A DNA stretch of 64,000 bases, taken from NCBI RefSeq assembly GCF_042738955.1, contig NZ_JBHYHC010000035.1:1-64000 (forward strand), in the 5' to 3' direction. The translations under genes were made by a program, and so were the position numbers. Positions 39,606 to 48,422 of the stretch are shown piece after piece. The notes beneath the pieces were generated by a model. That model was given only the letters and a program-made list of their open reading frames with translations. It had not been told where the DNA came from and ran no database searches. Numbering within the stretch: position 1 is the stretch's first letter; the number at the start of each line of letters is the position of its first letter. The DNA is from Umezawaea sp042738955. Lineage in GTDB: Bacteria > Actinomycetota > Actinomycetes > Mycobacteriales > Pseudonocardiaceae.

Positions 39606-40535
39606 CTAGTGCTGGAAAACGGCGGCGGAGAACGTCTGGCCGAGCCCGGCCGACGTCATCAGGTACTTGTCGCCCGGCTTGAGCAGACCCAGCTCGCGGA
39701 CGGTCTGGTAGTTGATGAACGGGTCCGCGCAGAAGCAGTGCCCGGTCTTGTCCAGGTTGTCGAGGAAGAACTTCTCGTTCGGCAGGCCGAGGTTCTTGGC
39801 GGCCACCGTCCACGACACGCGGTTCACGTTGTGCGGCAGGACGAGGTCGATGTCCGCGAGGGTGAGCCCGGCCTCGCCGAGCGCCCCGAGGATCACCTCC
39901 TCCAGGGCGTCCTGGTAGATCTTCCGGGCGTACTTGGCGACGTCCGGCGTCATGTCGATCACGCCGTCGTCGCGGCCGTGGATGCGCGTGGCGTAGCCGA
40001 GCAGGTGGTCCCGGTCGCCCTTCGCGGACACCAGGACGGCGGCGACGCCCTCGCCCATGATCGACACGTCCTCGACCCACTGGGTGAAGGGCGTGAACGT
40101 CTTGTCCCCGGCGAGGATCAGCGCCAGCGCGTCCGGGTCCCCGTCGGCGGCCAGCAGCGTCCCCGCCACGTCCAGCGCGAGGAGTCCCGTGGCGCACCCG
40201 TGGTCGGCCACGGCGAACGTCTTGGCGTGCGACAGCCCGAGCGCGGCGCGCACGTCCTGCACCGGGCTGACCGGGTAGGGCGCGGTGGTCCGCATCCCCT
40301 TGGCCCGGATGACGTACCGGACCCGCTCCTCCTGGCCGATGAGCGCGTCGAGTTTCCCCGCCGCCGCGATCATCAGCTCCGCTTCGCTCTGCCCCGGCGC
40401 CTGGCAGATCCGGTCCAGGCCGTACAGCCTGGTGAACCGCCGCACCTGCTGGTCGTTGAGCCCCAACGACTCCCGCAGGTCCGCAACGGACACGGTCTCC
40501 GGCAGATGACTCGACACTGCCACCAATGACGTCAT
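39606..40535 (-). CDS. KAS III-like enzyme with altered catalytic triad
   Basis: 309 residues from ATG 40535, which gives the normal FabH-like start MTSLVAVSSHLPE; the in-frame ATG at 40565 would place the start inside the operator. Cys114 (ADHGCATG) and His235 (LPHNVNR) match FabH Cys112 and His244. The third residue, Asn274 in the FabH GNTSAAS motif, is replaced: the segment reads TGHCFCAD, putting His266 there. KAS III relatives with a changed triad act as acyltransferases or non-decarboxylative enzymes, so simple malonyl condensation should not be assumed. It is first in the seven-gene operon; the operator ends 22 bp upstream, so the mRNA may be leaderless. Confidence 0.85.
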   Translation of the reverse strand: MTSLVAVSSHLPETVSVADLRESLGLNDQQVRRFTRLYGLDRICQAPGQSEAELMIAAAGKLDALIGQEERVRYVIRAKGMRTTAPYPVSPVQDVRAALGLSHAKTFAVADHGCATGLLALDVAGTLLAADGDPDALALILAGDKTFTPFTQWVEDVSIMGEGVAAVLVSAKGDRDHLLGYATRIHGRDDGVIDMTPDVAKYARKIYQDALEEVILGALGEAGLTLADIDLVLPHNVNRVSWTVAAKNLGLPNEKFFLDNLDKTGHCFCADPFINYQTVRELGLLKPGDKYLMTSAGLGQTFSAAVFQH

Positions 40536-40556
40536 GCCCACAGCGTCACCGCCCGT

Positions 40557-40584
40557 GCTGACCACCCGCTGACACGAGGCTGAC
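40557..40584 (-). promoter_or_regulatory. Perfect triple 11-bp direct repeat, SARP-like operator of the ACP operon
   Basis: GCTGAC at 40557, 40568 and 40579, exactly 11 bp apart, the same array as upstream of sbnB (26519-26546). The second and third copies and their spacer (GCTGACAC-N3-GCTGAC) are nearly identical between the two sites. The block ends 22 bp before the KAS III ATG, implying a start of transcription at or next to the ATG. Confidence 0.7.
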
Positions 40585-40626
40585 CGGGGTCAGGACAGGA
40601 CGCTCCCCGGCGCTGGTCGCGACTCC

Positions 40627-41148
40627 TCAGCCCCTCGGGGACCGGGCGCGGCACTCCGCCAGCAGCCGCTGCCACTGGTCGTCTTCCCGAACACCCGCCA
40701 GCGCCGGGTAGCCGGGACCGAACACCTGGTCCACGAGGAATTCGCCGAGGTCCGCGGCCAGGCGTTCGAACACGCCGCTCTGCCACCAGGTGATCCCCCG
40801 GTCGGGGAATCCCCAGACCGACCCGTCCCGCCGGTCCAGGAACAGCGGGTCCTCGCCGACCTTCCCGAAGCAGAACCACGACTCCCGGCCGAGGACGACC
40901 GGCGCGCCGTCCACGCTGTCGGCGGAGTACTGCATCCTGTCGACGAGTTCGGCGCCGAACAGCACCACGGACCCGAAGATCCCGCCGTTCACGACGCGGA
41001 GCAGGTCGACGTAGTCGGCCGGTGCGCCGGGCACGTCCGGGTTGGCCGAGGCCGCGGGCACGGCGTTCATCATCGACCACTCCCGGTCCGACCGGGCCAC
41101 CGTCCTCGCGGCCGCGACCAGCCGCCGGAGTTCGGGAGTGATCACCAC
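40627..41148 (-). CDS. SMI1/KNR4 (SUKH)-like protein
   Basis: About 173 residues from GTG 41148 (41145 possible). The pattern VNGGIFGSVVLFGAELVDRM, then WFCFGKVGEDPLFLDRRDGS and GVFERLAADLGEFLVDQV is typical of the SMI1/KNR4 superfamily, which in bacteria often serves as immunity to polymorphic or contact-dependent toxins. No toxin gene is visible nearby. A longer frame reaching 41892 overlaps the LysR gene and is an artefact. Confidence 0.6.
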   Translation of the reverse strand: MVITPELRRLVAAARTVARSDREWSMMNAVPAASANPDVPGAPADYVDLLRVVNGGIFGSVVLFGAELVDRMQYSADSVDGAPVVLGRESWFCFGKVGEDPLFLDRRDGSVWGFPDRGITWWQSGVFERLAADLGEFLVDQVFGPGYPALAGVREDDQWQRLLAECRARSPRG

Positions 41149-41168
41149 AGCGCAGACGATAGCGATCC

Positions 41169-42185
41169 TCACCCGGACGCCGGAGCCTCGGTCTCGCTCG
41201 GGTCGCGTGGCCACCAGCGGCCGGGTCTGGGGAGAAAGTTGGCCAACTCCGGGAAGTCGGTGGGGCGTTCGGTCATCCAGTTCCAGTAGCGCGGGATCGT
41301 CCTGGCGTAGTCGCAGTAGTACCTGCGGAGCGCGTCGATCAGCTGCCGCAGCGTGTTCGGGTGGATCGAGCCCGGTCGCCACACCAGCAGCAGGCGGCTG
41401 CGCAGGGGTTCCGTGATGGCCACGAGGCTGACGTCCGCTGTGGAGCCGGTGGGGGTCGCCAGTGCCGCCGCGCCCGCGTCGCGGACCCACGCCATCGCCT
41501 CGGCGTGGCCGCCCGCGTAGTGCAGGACCTCGGGGGTCGGGTGGTCGAGCTTGCGGAAGAGGTGCTCCTCCACGGGGTGGAACCAGTGGCCCTGGACGTG
41601 GTGGACCCAGCTCAGCGCGGCCATGTGCCGCCTGCTCACGGTGGTGCGGCGGGACAGGGCGTGGTCGCGCGGGAGGGCGAGCCAGATCGGTTCGCGGACG
41701 ATGATCTCCTTCGCCAGCGACGGGTCGAGGGGGCGGACGCCGTCGACGGCCTCGGGGCTGGGGACCAGGGCCGCCGTCAGCTCGCCGCGGTTCACGGCCT
41801 CGATGCTCAACGCGGGGTCGAGCGTGACGGTCTGGACCTCCACGGACGGCAGCGACGCCTGCAACGCCCGGCGCAGGGTCACGGGGGTCCACTCGGCGTT
41901 GCCGAAGCGCAGGATGCCGCTCGCCAACGACGACGCCTCGGCGACGACGGCGTCGGCGCGGGTGGCGAGGTCGGCGAGCATGGGGATCAGGCGCTCGCCC
42001 AGCGGGGTCGGGGTGATGCCGAAAGCCGACCGCACGAACAGGTCCCCGCCCACGGCCTTCTCGATGCGCCGCAGCTGCGCCGTCAGGCTGGGCTGGGGCA
42101 GCGACAGCTTGGCCGCCGCCTTCGAGATGCTGCCCGCCTCAGCGAGCGTCATGACCACCCGCGCGTGTCGGATTTCGAGGTGCAT
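41169..42185 (-). CDS. LysR-family transcriptional regulator
   Basis: 338 residues with an N-terminal winged helix (VVMTLAEAGSISKAAAKLSL, PQPSLTAQLRRIEKAVGGDL) and a periplasmic-binding-protein-like effector domain. It is divergent from the ABC exporter at 42415, its most likely target; the 229-bp gap 42186-42414 holds both promoters. LysR proteins bind T-N11-A sites, not 11-bp tandem repeats, so it is not the obvious factor for the GCTGAC arrays despite being close to one of them. Confidence 0.93.
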   Translation of the reverse strand: MHLEIRHARVVMTLAEAGSISKAAAKLSLPQPSLTAQLRRIEKAVGGDLFVRSAFGITPTPLGERLIPMLADLATRADAVVAEASSLASGILRFGNAEWTPVTLRRALQASLPSVEVQTVTLDPALSIEAVNRGELTAALVPSPEAVDGVRPLDPSLAKEIIVREPIWLALPRDHALSRRTTVSRRHMAALSWVHHVQGHWFHPVEEHLFRKLDHPTPEVLHYAGGHAEAMAWVRDAGAAALATPTGSTADVSLVAITEPLRSRLLLVWRPGSIHPNTLRQLIDALRRYYCDYARTIPRYWNWMTERPTDFPELANFLPRPGRWWPRDPSETEAPASG

Positions 42186-42414
42186 GCGATCAACCGTTCA
42201 CCTGGGACAAGTCAACCTACCCCAGGCGAACCCGGCATTTCGTCGGAGAACCGAAGGTCGAACCACCGACCGATAGGCGAACCCTATCGCTGCCCCCACC
42301 AGCGCGAACCCGAACGGGTGAGGATGTTCGGGGGGCCTGCACCAGTGCGACGACTTGCGCACCGTCCGTAATGTCCCCCCGGTGTCGGGAGCGGGAGACG
42401 TGGGGAGAGGGACA

Positions 42415-43173
42415 GTGGACGACGACGTGGTGCGCCTGGAGTCCGTGCGCAAGGTGTACGGCAACGAGCGCAACGGCGTGGTGGCGTTGGCGGGCGTCTC
42501 GCTCGGCATCCGGCGCGGGACCTTCACCGCCGTCATGGGCCCGTCGGGGTCGGGCAAGAGCACGTGCCTGCACTGCGCGGCGGGGCTCGACCGGCCGACG
42601 TCCGGGTCGGTGGTGCTGGACGGGCACGAGCTGACCGGGCTGAACGAGCGCGAGCTGACGCGGCTGCGGCGGGACCAGATCGGCTTCATCTTCCAGTCGT
42701 TCAACCTGCTGCCCGCGTTGAACGTCGTGGAGAACGTCCAGCTGCCGCTGCGCCTCGCGGGCCGCAAGCCCAAGCGGGCGGACGTAGACGAGGTGCTGGC
42801 GCGCGTGGGCCTGTCCGACCGCAAGCACCACCGGCCGGGTGAGCTGTCCGGCGGCCAGCAGCAGCGCGTGGCCATCGCGCGGGCGCTGATCACCAAGCCC
42901 GCCGTGATCTTCGGCGACGAGCCGACCGGCGCGCTGGACACGCGCACCGCGCTGGAGGTGCTGGCGCTGATGCGCCGCGCCGTGCGCGAGGTCGGCCAGA
43001 CCGTCGTCATCGTGACGCACGACCCGGTGGCCGCGTCGCACGCGGACCGGGTGATCTTCCTGGCGGACGGCCAGATCGCGGGCGAGCTGCACTCCCCCAC
43101 CGCGCACGCCGTCGGCGAGCGGATGACCCAGCTCGGCGCCTGGGCCGACGAGCCCGCGGGCACGGTGAACTGA
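42415..43173 (+). CDS. MacB/LolD-type ABC transporter ATPase
   Basis: 252 residues. Walker A GPSGSGKST, Q-loop FIFQSFNLLPALNV, signature LSGGQQQRVAIARAL, Walker B AVIFGDEPTGALD, H-loop VTHD. The GTG start at 42415 is preceded by GGGGAGAGGG; the upstream in-frame start at 42355 lacks such a site. TGATG fusion to the FtsX-type permease gene. Family members drive export or mechanotransmission rather than import. Confidence 0.93.
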   Translation: MDDDVVRLESVRKVYGNERNGVVALAGVSLGIRRGTFTAVMGPSGSGKSTCLHCAAGLDRPTSGSVVLDGHELTGLNERELTRLRRDQIGFIFQSFNLLPALNVVENVQLPLRLAGRKPKRADVDEVLARVGLSDRKHHRPGELSGGQQQRVAIARALITKPAVIFGDEPTGALDTRTALEVLALMRRAVREVGQTVVIVTHDPVAASHADRVIFLADGQIAGELHSPTAHAVGERMTQLGAWADEPAGTVN

Positions 43174-45665
43174 TGTTCCGCCTCGCACTGCGCACCCTGC
43201 GCTTCCGCAAGGGCGGGTTCGCCGCCTCGTTCATCGCGCTGTTCTTCGGCGCGGCCATCGTGATGGCGTGCGGCGGTCTGATGGAGACCGGCATCCGCGA
43301 CGCCGTGCCGCCGCAGCGGTTGGCGAACGCGCCGCTCGTCGTGGCGAGCAGCCAGTCGTTCCTCGAACGCGCCCGCGTCGACTCCTCGCTGACGGCCCGG
43401 ATCGCGGCCGTCCCCGGCGTGGCGAAGGCCGTGCCGGACATCAGCTTCCCCTTGTCCCCGTTGAAGAACGGCGCTTCGACCGGTGAGGCGCAGGGCCACG
43501 CGTGGGCGTCGGCCGAGCTGACGCCGTACACCCTGAGGCAGGGGTCCGCGCCCGCGGAGAACAACACCGTCGTGCTCGACGAGGGCGTGGCCACGGCGAC
43601 CGGTCAGGGTGTCGGCGGCACGGTCGCGTTCGCCGTGGGCGGCAAGTCCCAGGAGTTCCGCGTCGCCGGGATCGCCTCCGCCGCAACGGATTCCGGGGCG
43701 GTGTTCTTCACCGACGCCGACGCGACCCGGCTGCTCGGCAAGTCCGGCAAGGTCGACGCCATCGCGGTGCTGCCCGCCGCGGGCGTGTCCCTGCCCGACC
43801 TCCAGGAGCGGCTCACGGCCGTGATCGCCGACGGCAAGCTCGCCGTGCTGGCGGGCGACGACCGCGGTCGGGCCGAGGCGAGCGCGGCGGTCGGCGGCAG
43901 CGACGACCTGGTCGCGCTGTCGGCGGTGTTCGGCGGCCTCGCGGTCATGGTCGCGATGTTCGTCGTCGCGGGCACGCTGGGGCTGTCCGTCCAACAGCGA
44001 CACCGGGAAATGGCCCTGCTGCGGGCGATCGGCAGCACGCCGGGCCAGTTGCGGCGGATGATCCTCGGCGAGACGATCGTGGTCGCCGTCCTCGCGACGG
44101 CGCTGGCGTACCCGCTCAACCTGGTGCTCGGCGAGTGGCTGCTCAAGCAGCTCGCCGGCGCGGGCGTGACGTCCGAGGCCATCGCGTTCCGCCAGGGCTG
44201 GATCCCGATCGCCGCGGGCGTCGGCATCTCCCTGCTCAGCGCCACGATCGCGGCGTTCGTCGCGGGCCGGGGCGCGGCGCTGACCCGCCCGACCGAGGCG
44301 CTGGCCGAGGCCAGCCTCCAGGTGAAGTGGTTCAGCTGGGTGCGGCTGTCGTTCGCGCTGCTCTGCCTCGCGGGCGGCACCGCGCTGTCGATCGTGACGG
44401 CGCTGGTGATGACCGGCCCGGTCGCCGCGAGCACCGCCGGTCCGACGGCGATGCTGTGGGCGTCCGGCCTGGCCCTGCTGTCCCCCGGCATCACGAAGGT
44501 GATCATCGCCGTGCTGCGGTGGCCGGTGCGCCTGGTGACCGGCCTGTCGGGCTACCTCGCCGTGATGAACTCCGACGCCCGGCGCGTCCGGGTCGCGGGC
44601 GCGATCACGCCGGTCATGCTCGCGACCGGCCTGGCGACCGCGCTGATCTACCTCCAGACCACGTCCGCGGGCGGCACCCCCGGCTTCGCCGACGACCTCA
44701 AGGCGGACGCGGCGGTCACCGCGCAGACCGGCGGCGTCCCGCTCGACCTCGTGTCGACGATCAAGGCCAAGCCCGGTGTGGGCGCGGTGTCCGCGCTCGT
44801 CGACAGCACCGTGATCTTCCGGGCGGGCGAGGACAACGACGACAGCGCCACCGCGCTCGGCGTCACCGGCGACGGCGTCGAGGGCACCCTGGGCCTCACC
44901 CCCACCGCGGGCCGGTTCGCCGACCTCACCGGAACGACCGTGGCACTGACCACCGACCGCGCCGACCGGCTGCACCACTCGCTCGGCGACAGCGTGCAGC
45001 TCAAGATGGGCGACGGCGCGAACGTGGACGCGAAGCTGGTCGCGCTGTACTCGGGCTCCGGCGAGGAGACGCTGCTGCTGCCCGCCGACCTGGTCGCCAA
45101 GCACACGACGACCGGCCTGGCCTCGCAGATCCTGGTGGGCGCGGCGGACGGCACGTCGGCGTCCGCGCTGATCACGACGCTCGAGGGGCTGTCCACCACC
45201 GACCCGGACCTCCGGGTCGGCGACCGCGAGTCGCTGATCAGCTCCGGCGGCGGGGGTGGCGGCGAGCAGACCGGCGCGTGGGTGAACTACCTGCTCGTCG
45301 GCATGATCCTGGCGTACACGGTGATCTCGCTGGTCAACACGCTGGTCATCGCCACCGGCGAGCGGCGGCGCGAGTTCGCGCTGCAACGGCTGATCGGCGC
45401 GACCCACGGCCAGATCCTGCGGATGGTGGGCGTGGAGGCGGTGCTGATCAGCCTGGGCGGCATCCTGCTCGGGGCGTTCGTCTCGGCGATGACCCTGATC
45501 CCGTTCGCCTACGCGGTGTACGGGTCGCCGTGGCCGAGCGGGCCGCTGTGGATCTACCTCGCGGTGATCGGCGGCGCGTCCGGCCTGACGCTGCTGTCCA
45601 CCGTGCTGTCGACCACCTACGTCCTGCGCACCCCGCCCGTGGAGGCCGCGGCGACGATCAGCTGA
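43173..45665 (+). CDS. FtsX/MacB-type ABC permease, two FtsX domains
   Basis: 830 residues. An N-terminal helix is followed by a large extracytoplasmic domain, then FtsX helices (VFGGLAVMVAMFVVAGTLGL), a second extracytoplasmic domain and C-terminal FtsX helices (LLVGMILAYTVISLVNTLVI). This two-FtsX layout is common in actinobacterial exporters of peptides or lipids. ATPase partner is directly upstream. The divergent LysR gene may control it. Substrate unknown; peptide efflux is possible but not supported by the GCTGAC signature. Confidence 0.92.
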   Translation: MFRLALRTLRFRKGGFAASFIALFFGAAIVMACGGLMETGIRDAVPPQRLANAPLVVASSQSFLERARVDSSLTARIAAVPGVAKAVPDISFPLSPLKNGASTGEAQGHAWASAELTPYTLRQGSAPAENNTVVLDEGVATATGQGVGGTVAFAVGGKSQEFRVAGIASAATDSGAVFFTDADATRLLGKSGKVDAIAVLPAAGVSLPDLQERLTAVIADGKLAVLAGDDRGRAEASAAVGGSDDLVALSAVFGGLAVMVAMFVVAGTLGLSVQQRHREMALLRAIGSTPGQLRRMILGETIVVAVLATALAYPLNLVLGEWLLKQLAGAGVTSEAIAFRQGWIPIAAGVGISLLSATIAAFVAGRGAALTRPTEALAEASLQVKWFSWVRLSFALLCLAGGTALSIVTALVMTGPVAASTAGPTAMLWASGLALLSPGITKVIIAVLRWPVRLVTGLSGYLAVMNSDARRVRVAGAITPVMLATGLATALIYLQTTSAGGTPGFADDLKADAAVTAQTGGVPLDLVSTIKAKPGVGAVSALVDSTVIFRAGEDNDDSATALGVTGDGVEGTLGLTPTAGRFADLTGTTVALTTDRADRLHHSLGDSVQLKMGDGANVDAKLVALYSGSGEETLLLPADLVAKHTTTGLASQILVGAADGTSASALITTLEGLSTTDPDLRVGDRESLISSGGGGGGEQTGAWVNYLLVGMILAYTVISLVNTLVIATGERRREFALQRLIGATHGQILRMVGVEAVLISLGGILLGAFVSAMTLIPFAYAVYGSPWPSGPLWIYLAVIGGASGLTLLSTVLSTTYVLRTPPVEAAATIS

Positions 45666-45716
45666 TCATCACCGGTCGGGCCCACGAAGCCGATCTCCTG
45701 AGGCAGACTGGCCGGT

Positions 45717-47750
45717 ATGACCGAGGAACTCGCCGCGCGCGCCGAAGACCCGTACCTCTGGCTGGAAGACGTCACCGGCGAGGAGGCCCTCGCCTGGGTG
45801 CGGGAGCGCAACGAGCGCACGATCGCCGCGTGGACCGGGTCCGAGGAGTTCGACCGGCTGCGCGGCGAGGTCCGGGCGGCGCTGGACTCCGACGCCCGGA
45901 TCCCGTTCGTGGGGCGGCGCGGCGAGTTCCTCTACAACTACTGGCAGGACGCCGAGCACCCGCGCGGCCTGTGGCGGCGCACGACGCTGGAGTCCTACCG
46001 CACCGACCAGCCGGACTGGGACGTGCTGCTCGACCTCGACGCGCTCGCCGCCGCGGAGGACGAGAACTGGGTGTGGAAGGGCGCGGCCGTGCTGCGGCCG
46101 GAGTACCGGCGGGCGCTGCTGCAGCTGTCGCGGGGCGGCGCGGACGCGACGGTCGTGCGCGAGTTCGACCTGGAGGACCGCGCGTTCGTCCCGGACGGCT
46201 TCACGCTGCCGGAGGCGAAGTCGCAGGTGTCGTGGCTGGACGCCGACCGGATCCTGGTCGGCACGGACTTCGGCCCGGACTCGCTGACCAGCTCCGGGTA
46301 CGCGCGGCTGGTCAAGGAGTGGCGTCGGGGCACCCCGCTCGACGAGGCGGTCACCGTGTACACCGGCAAGGCCGACGACGTGCTCGTGCGCGGCAGCCAC
46401 GACACGACCGAGGGGTTCGAGCGGACGTTCGTGCGGCGGGCCATGACCTTCTACACGACCGAGGCCTTCCTGGTCGCCGACGACGGCGACCTGGTCCGGA
46501 TCGACGTCCCGGACGACGCCGAGGTCGACGTGCACCGCGAGTGGCTGCTCGTCACGCTGCGGCTGCCGTGGACGGTCGGCGACGTCACCCACCCGGCGGG
46601 CTCGCTGCTGGCCACGCCGTTCGAGGACTTCCTCGCGGGCGGCCGGGAGCTGACGGCCCTGTTCACGCCGGACGCGCACACCTCGCTGACCGGCCACGTG
46701 TGGACGCGCAACCACCTGATCGTGAGCACGTTGAGCGACGTCCGGACCCGCATGGAGGTGCTCACGCCCGGCCCCGACGGCTGGACGCGCGAGCCGCTGG
46801 CGGGCGGGCACGAGTTCGAGACCGCCGACGTCATCGGCACGGACCCGCACCGCAGCGACGAGTACCTGCTCACCTCCAGCGGGTTCACCCGGCCGACGGA
46901 GCTGCGGCTGGGCCACGTCGGCGGCGACGTCGAGGTGCTCAAGCGGGCGCCCGCGTTCTTCGACGCCGAGGGCATGACCGTGGCGCAGCACTTCGCGACC
47001 TCGGACGACGGCACGAAGGTGCCGTACTTCGTCATCACCCCGCCCGGCGGCCCGCAGGGCCCGACGCTGCTCTACGCCTACGGCGGCTTCGAGGTGTCCC
47101 AGGTCCCCGGCTACAACCTCCACGCGGGGCTGGGCTGGCTGTCGCGCGGCGGCACGTACGTGGTCGCGAACCTGCGCGGCGGCGGCGAGTACGGGCCCGA
47201 GTGGCACCAGTCGGCGCTGCGGGAGAACCGGCCGAGGGCGTACGAGGACTGCGCGGCCGTGGCCCGCGACCTGGTCGCACGGGGCATCACCTCTCCCGAG
47301 CGGCTCGGTTTCCGCGGCGGCAGCAACGGCGGCCTGCTCGCGGGCGTGATGCTCACCCGCTACCCCGAGCTGTTCGGCGCGATCGTGTGCCAGGTGCCGC
47401 TGCTGGACATGAAGCGCTACCACCTGCTGCTCGCGGGCGCGTCCTGGATGGCCGAGTACGGCGACCCGGACGAGCCCGCCGACTGGGAGTTCATCAAGCG
47501 GTACTCGCCGTACCAGAACGCGGAGGCGGGCAGGCCGTACCCGCCCACGCTGTTCATGACGTCCACCAGGGACGACCGCGTCCACCCCGGACACGCGCGC
47601 AAGATGGTCGCACGGCTGCTGGAGCTGGGCTACGACGTGCCGTACCACGAGAACATCGAGGGCGGCCACGGCGCGGCGGCCGACAACGAGCAGTCCGCGT
47701 TCATGTGGGCGCTCACGTACACCTTCCTCCAGGACACGCTCACGAAGTGA
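45717..47750 (+). CDS. S9A prolyl oligopeptidase family serine peptidase
   Basis: 677 residues: an N-terminal beta-propeller region followed by the alpha/beta-hydrolase catalytic domain. The nucleophile is in FRGGSNGGLLAGVML, the Asp in TSTRDDRVHPGHA and the His in IEGGHGAAADNEQ. No signal peptide, so cytoplasmic. It cleaves short peptides after proline or related residues. Probably a housekeeping peptidase. Confidence 0.94.
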   Translation: MTEELAARAEDPYLWLEDVTGEEALAWVRERNERTIAAWTGSEEFDRLRGEVRAALDSDARIPFVGRRGEFLYNYWQDAEHPRGLWRRTTLESYRTDQPDWDVLLDLDALAAAEDENWVWKGAAVLRPEYRRALLQLSRGGADATVVREFDLEDRAFVPDGFTLPEAKSQVSWLDADRILVGTDFGPDSLTSSGYARLVKEWRRGTPLDEAVTVYTGKADDVLVRGSHDTTEGFERTFVRRAMTFYTTEAFLVADDGDLVRIDVPDDAEVDVHREWLLVTLRLPWTVGDVTHPAGSLLATPFEDFLAGGRELTALFTPDAHTSLTGHVWTRNHLIVSTLSDVRTRMEVLTPGPDGWTREPLAGGHEFETADVIGTDPHRSDEYLLTSSGFTRPTELRLGHVGGDVEVLKRAPAFFDAEGMTVAQHFATSDDGTKVPYFVITPPGGPQGPTLLYAYGGFEVSQVPGYNLHAGLGWLSRGGTYVVANLRGGGEYGPEWHQSALRENRPRAYEDCAAVARDLVARGITSPERLGFRGGSNGGLLAGVMLTRYPELFGAIVCQVPLLDMKRYHLLLAGASWMAEYGDPDEPADWEFIKRYSPYQNAEAGRPYPPTLFMTSTRDDRVHPGHARKMVARLLELGYDVPYHENIEGGHGAAADNEQSAFMWALTYTFLQDTLTK

Positions 47751-47810
47751 CCCCGGTCACATAGTTAGGCCGTTCGGGGACGCCAGCGCGACCCCCGGAC
47801 AAGAACTAGC

Positions 47811-48422
47811 GTGAACCGGATCGAGGAACGCAGAGCAGAGCAAGCGCAGCGCGCTCCGGACGTCGACGACACACGTCCCGACCTGGCGAACGCGGACCCC
47901 ACCACCGCGTTCGCCAGGCTGTTCGACACGCACGCCCGTGCACTGCACGGCTACCTGGCGGGCCGGGTCGGCGTCGACATCGCCGACGACCTGGTCGCCG
48001 AGACGTTCCTGGTCGCCCTCCGCAGGCGGGCCAGCTACGACCCCGAGCAGGCCCCCATCCGCGGCTGGCTGTACGGAATCGCGACCAACCTGGCTCGCAA
48101 CCACATCCGTACCGAGATCCGCGGCTTCCGGGCCTCCGCTCGCGTGCACGCCCTCCGGGACGCGGGAGTCGAGCACGACGCGCAGATCGTCGACCGCCTG
48201 GACGCCCAGCGGACGTCCAGGCACCTGGCCGACGGACTGGCCTCGCTCACCGAGCAGGAACGCGACGTGCTGCTGCTGACGTCGTGGGCCGGGCTCGAAC
48301 CGACCGAGGTCGCCGCCGCTCTCGGCGTGCCCGCCAGCACTGTCCGGTCACGTCTGCACCGGGTGCGCCACAAGCTCCAAGCACACCTCCGCACCGCCCA
48401 AGAGGAGAACCGCGATGACTGA
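47811..48422 (+). CDS. ECF-type RNA polymerase sigma factor
   Basis: 203 residues: region 2 (RLFDTHARALHGYLAGRVGV, DDLVAETFLVALRR) and region 4 (LTEQERDVLLLTSWAGLEPT, VPASTVRSRLHRVRHKL). GTG 47811 start. The 3' end overlaps the next gene by 8 bp, and that gene encodes the membrane protein typical of this sigma group, suggesting an anti-sigma-like pair. Confidence 0.92.
   Translation: MNRIEERRAEQAQRAPDVDDTRPDLANADPTTAFARLFDTHARALHGYLAGRVGVDIADDLVAETFLVALRRRASYDPEQAPIRGWLYGIATNLARNHIRTEIRGFRASARVHALRDAGVEHDAQIVDRLDAQRTSRHLADGLASLTEQERDVLLLTSWAGLEPTEVAAALGVPASTVRSRLHRVRHKLQAHLRTAQEENRDD

Noticed and set aside
41169..42185. The LysR regulator as the factor binding the GCTGAC arrays
   Set aside because: LysR proteins bind dyad T-N11-A sites, not three direct repeats at 11 bp; it is divergent from the ABC exporter, a more natural target.
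47747..47760. Short palindrome GTGACC-CC-GGTCAC after the S9 peptidase as a terminator
   Set aside because: Only 6-bp arms with a 2-nt loop, which cannot form a stable hairpin; left as an unexplained palindrome.
43502..47764. A 1420-codon plus-strand frame across the FtsX permease and the S9 peptidase
   Set aside because: Off-frame shadow crossing two well-defined genes; Arg/Gly/Asp low-complexity sequence.
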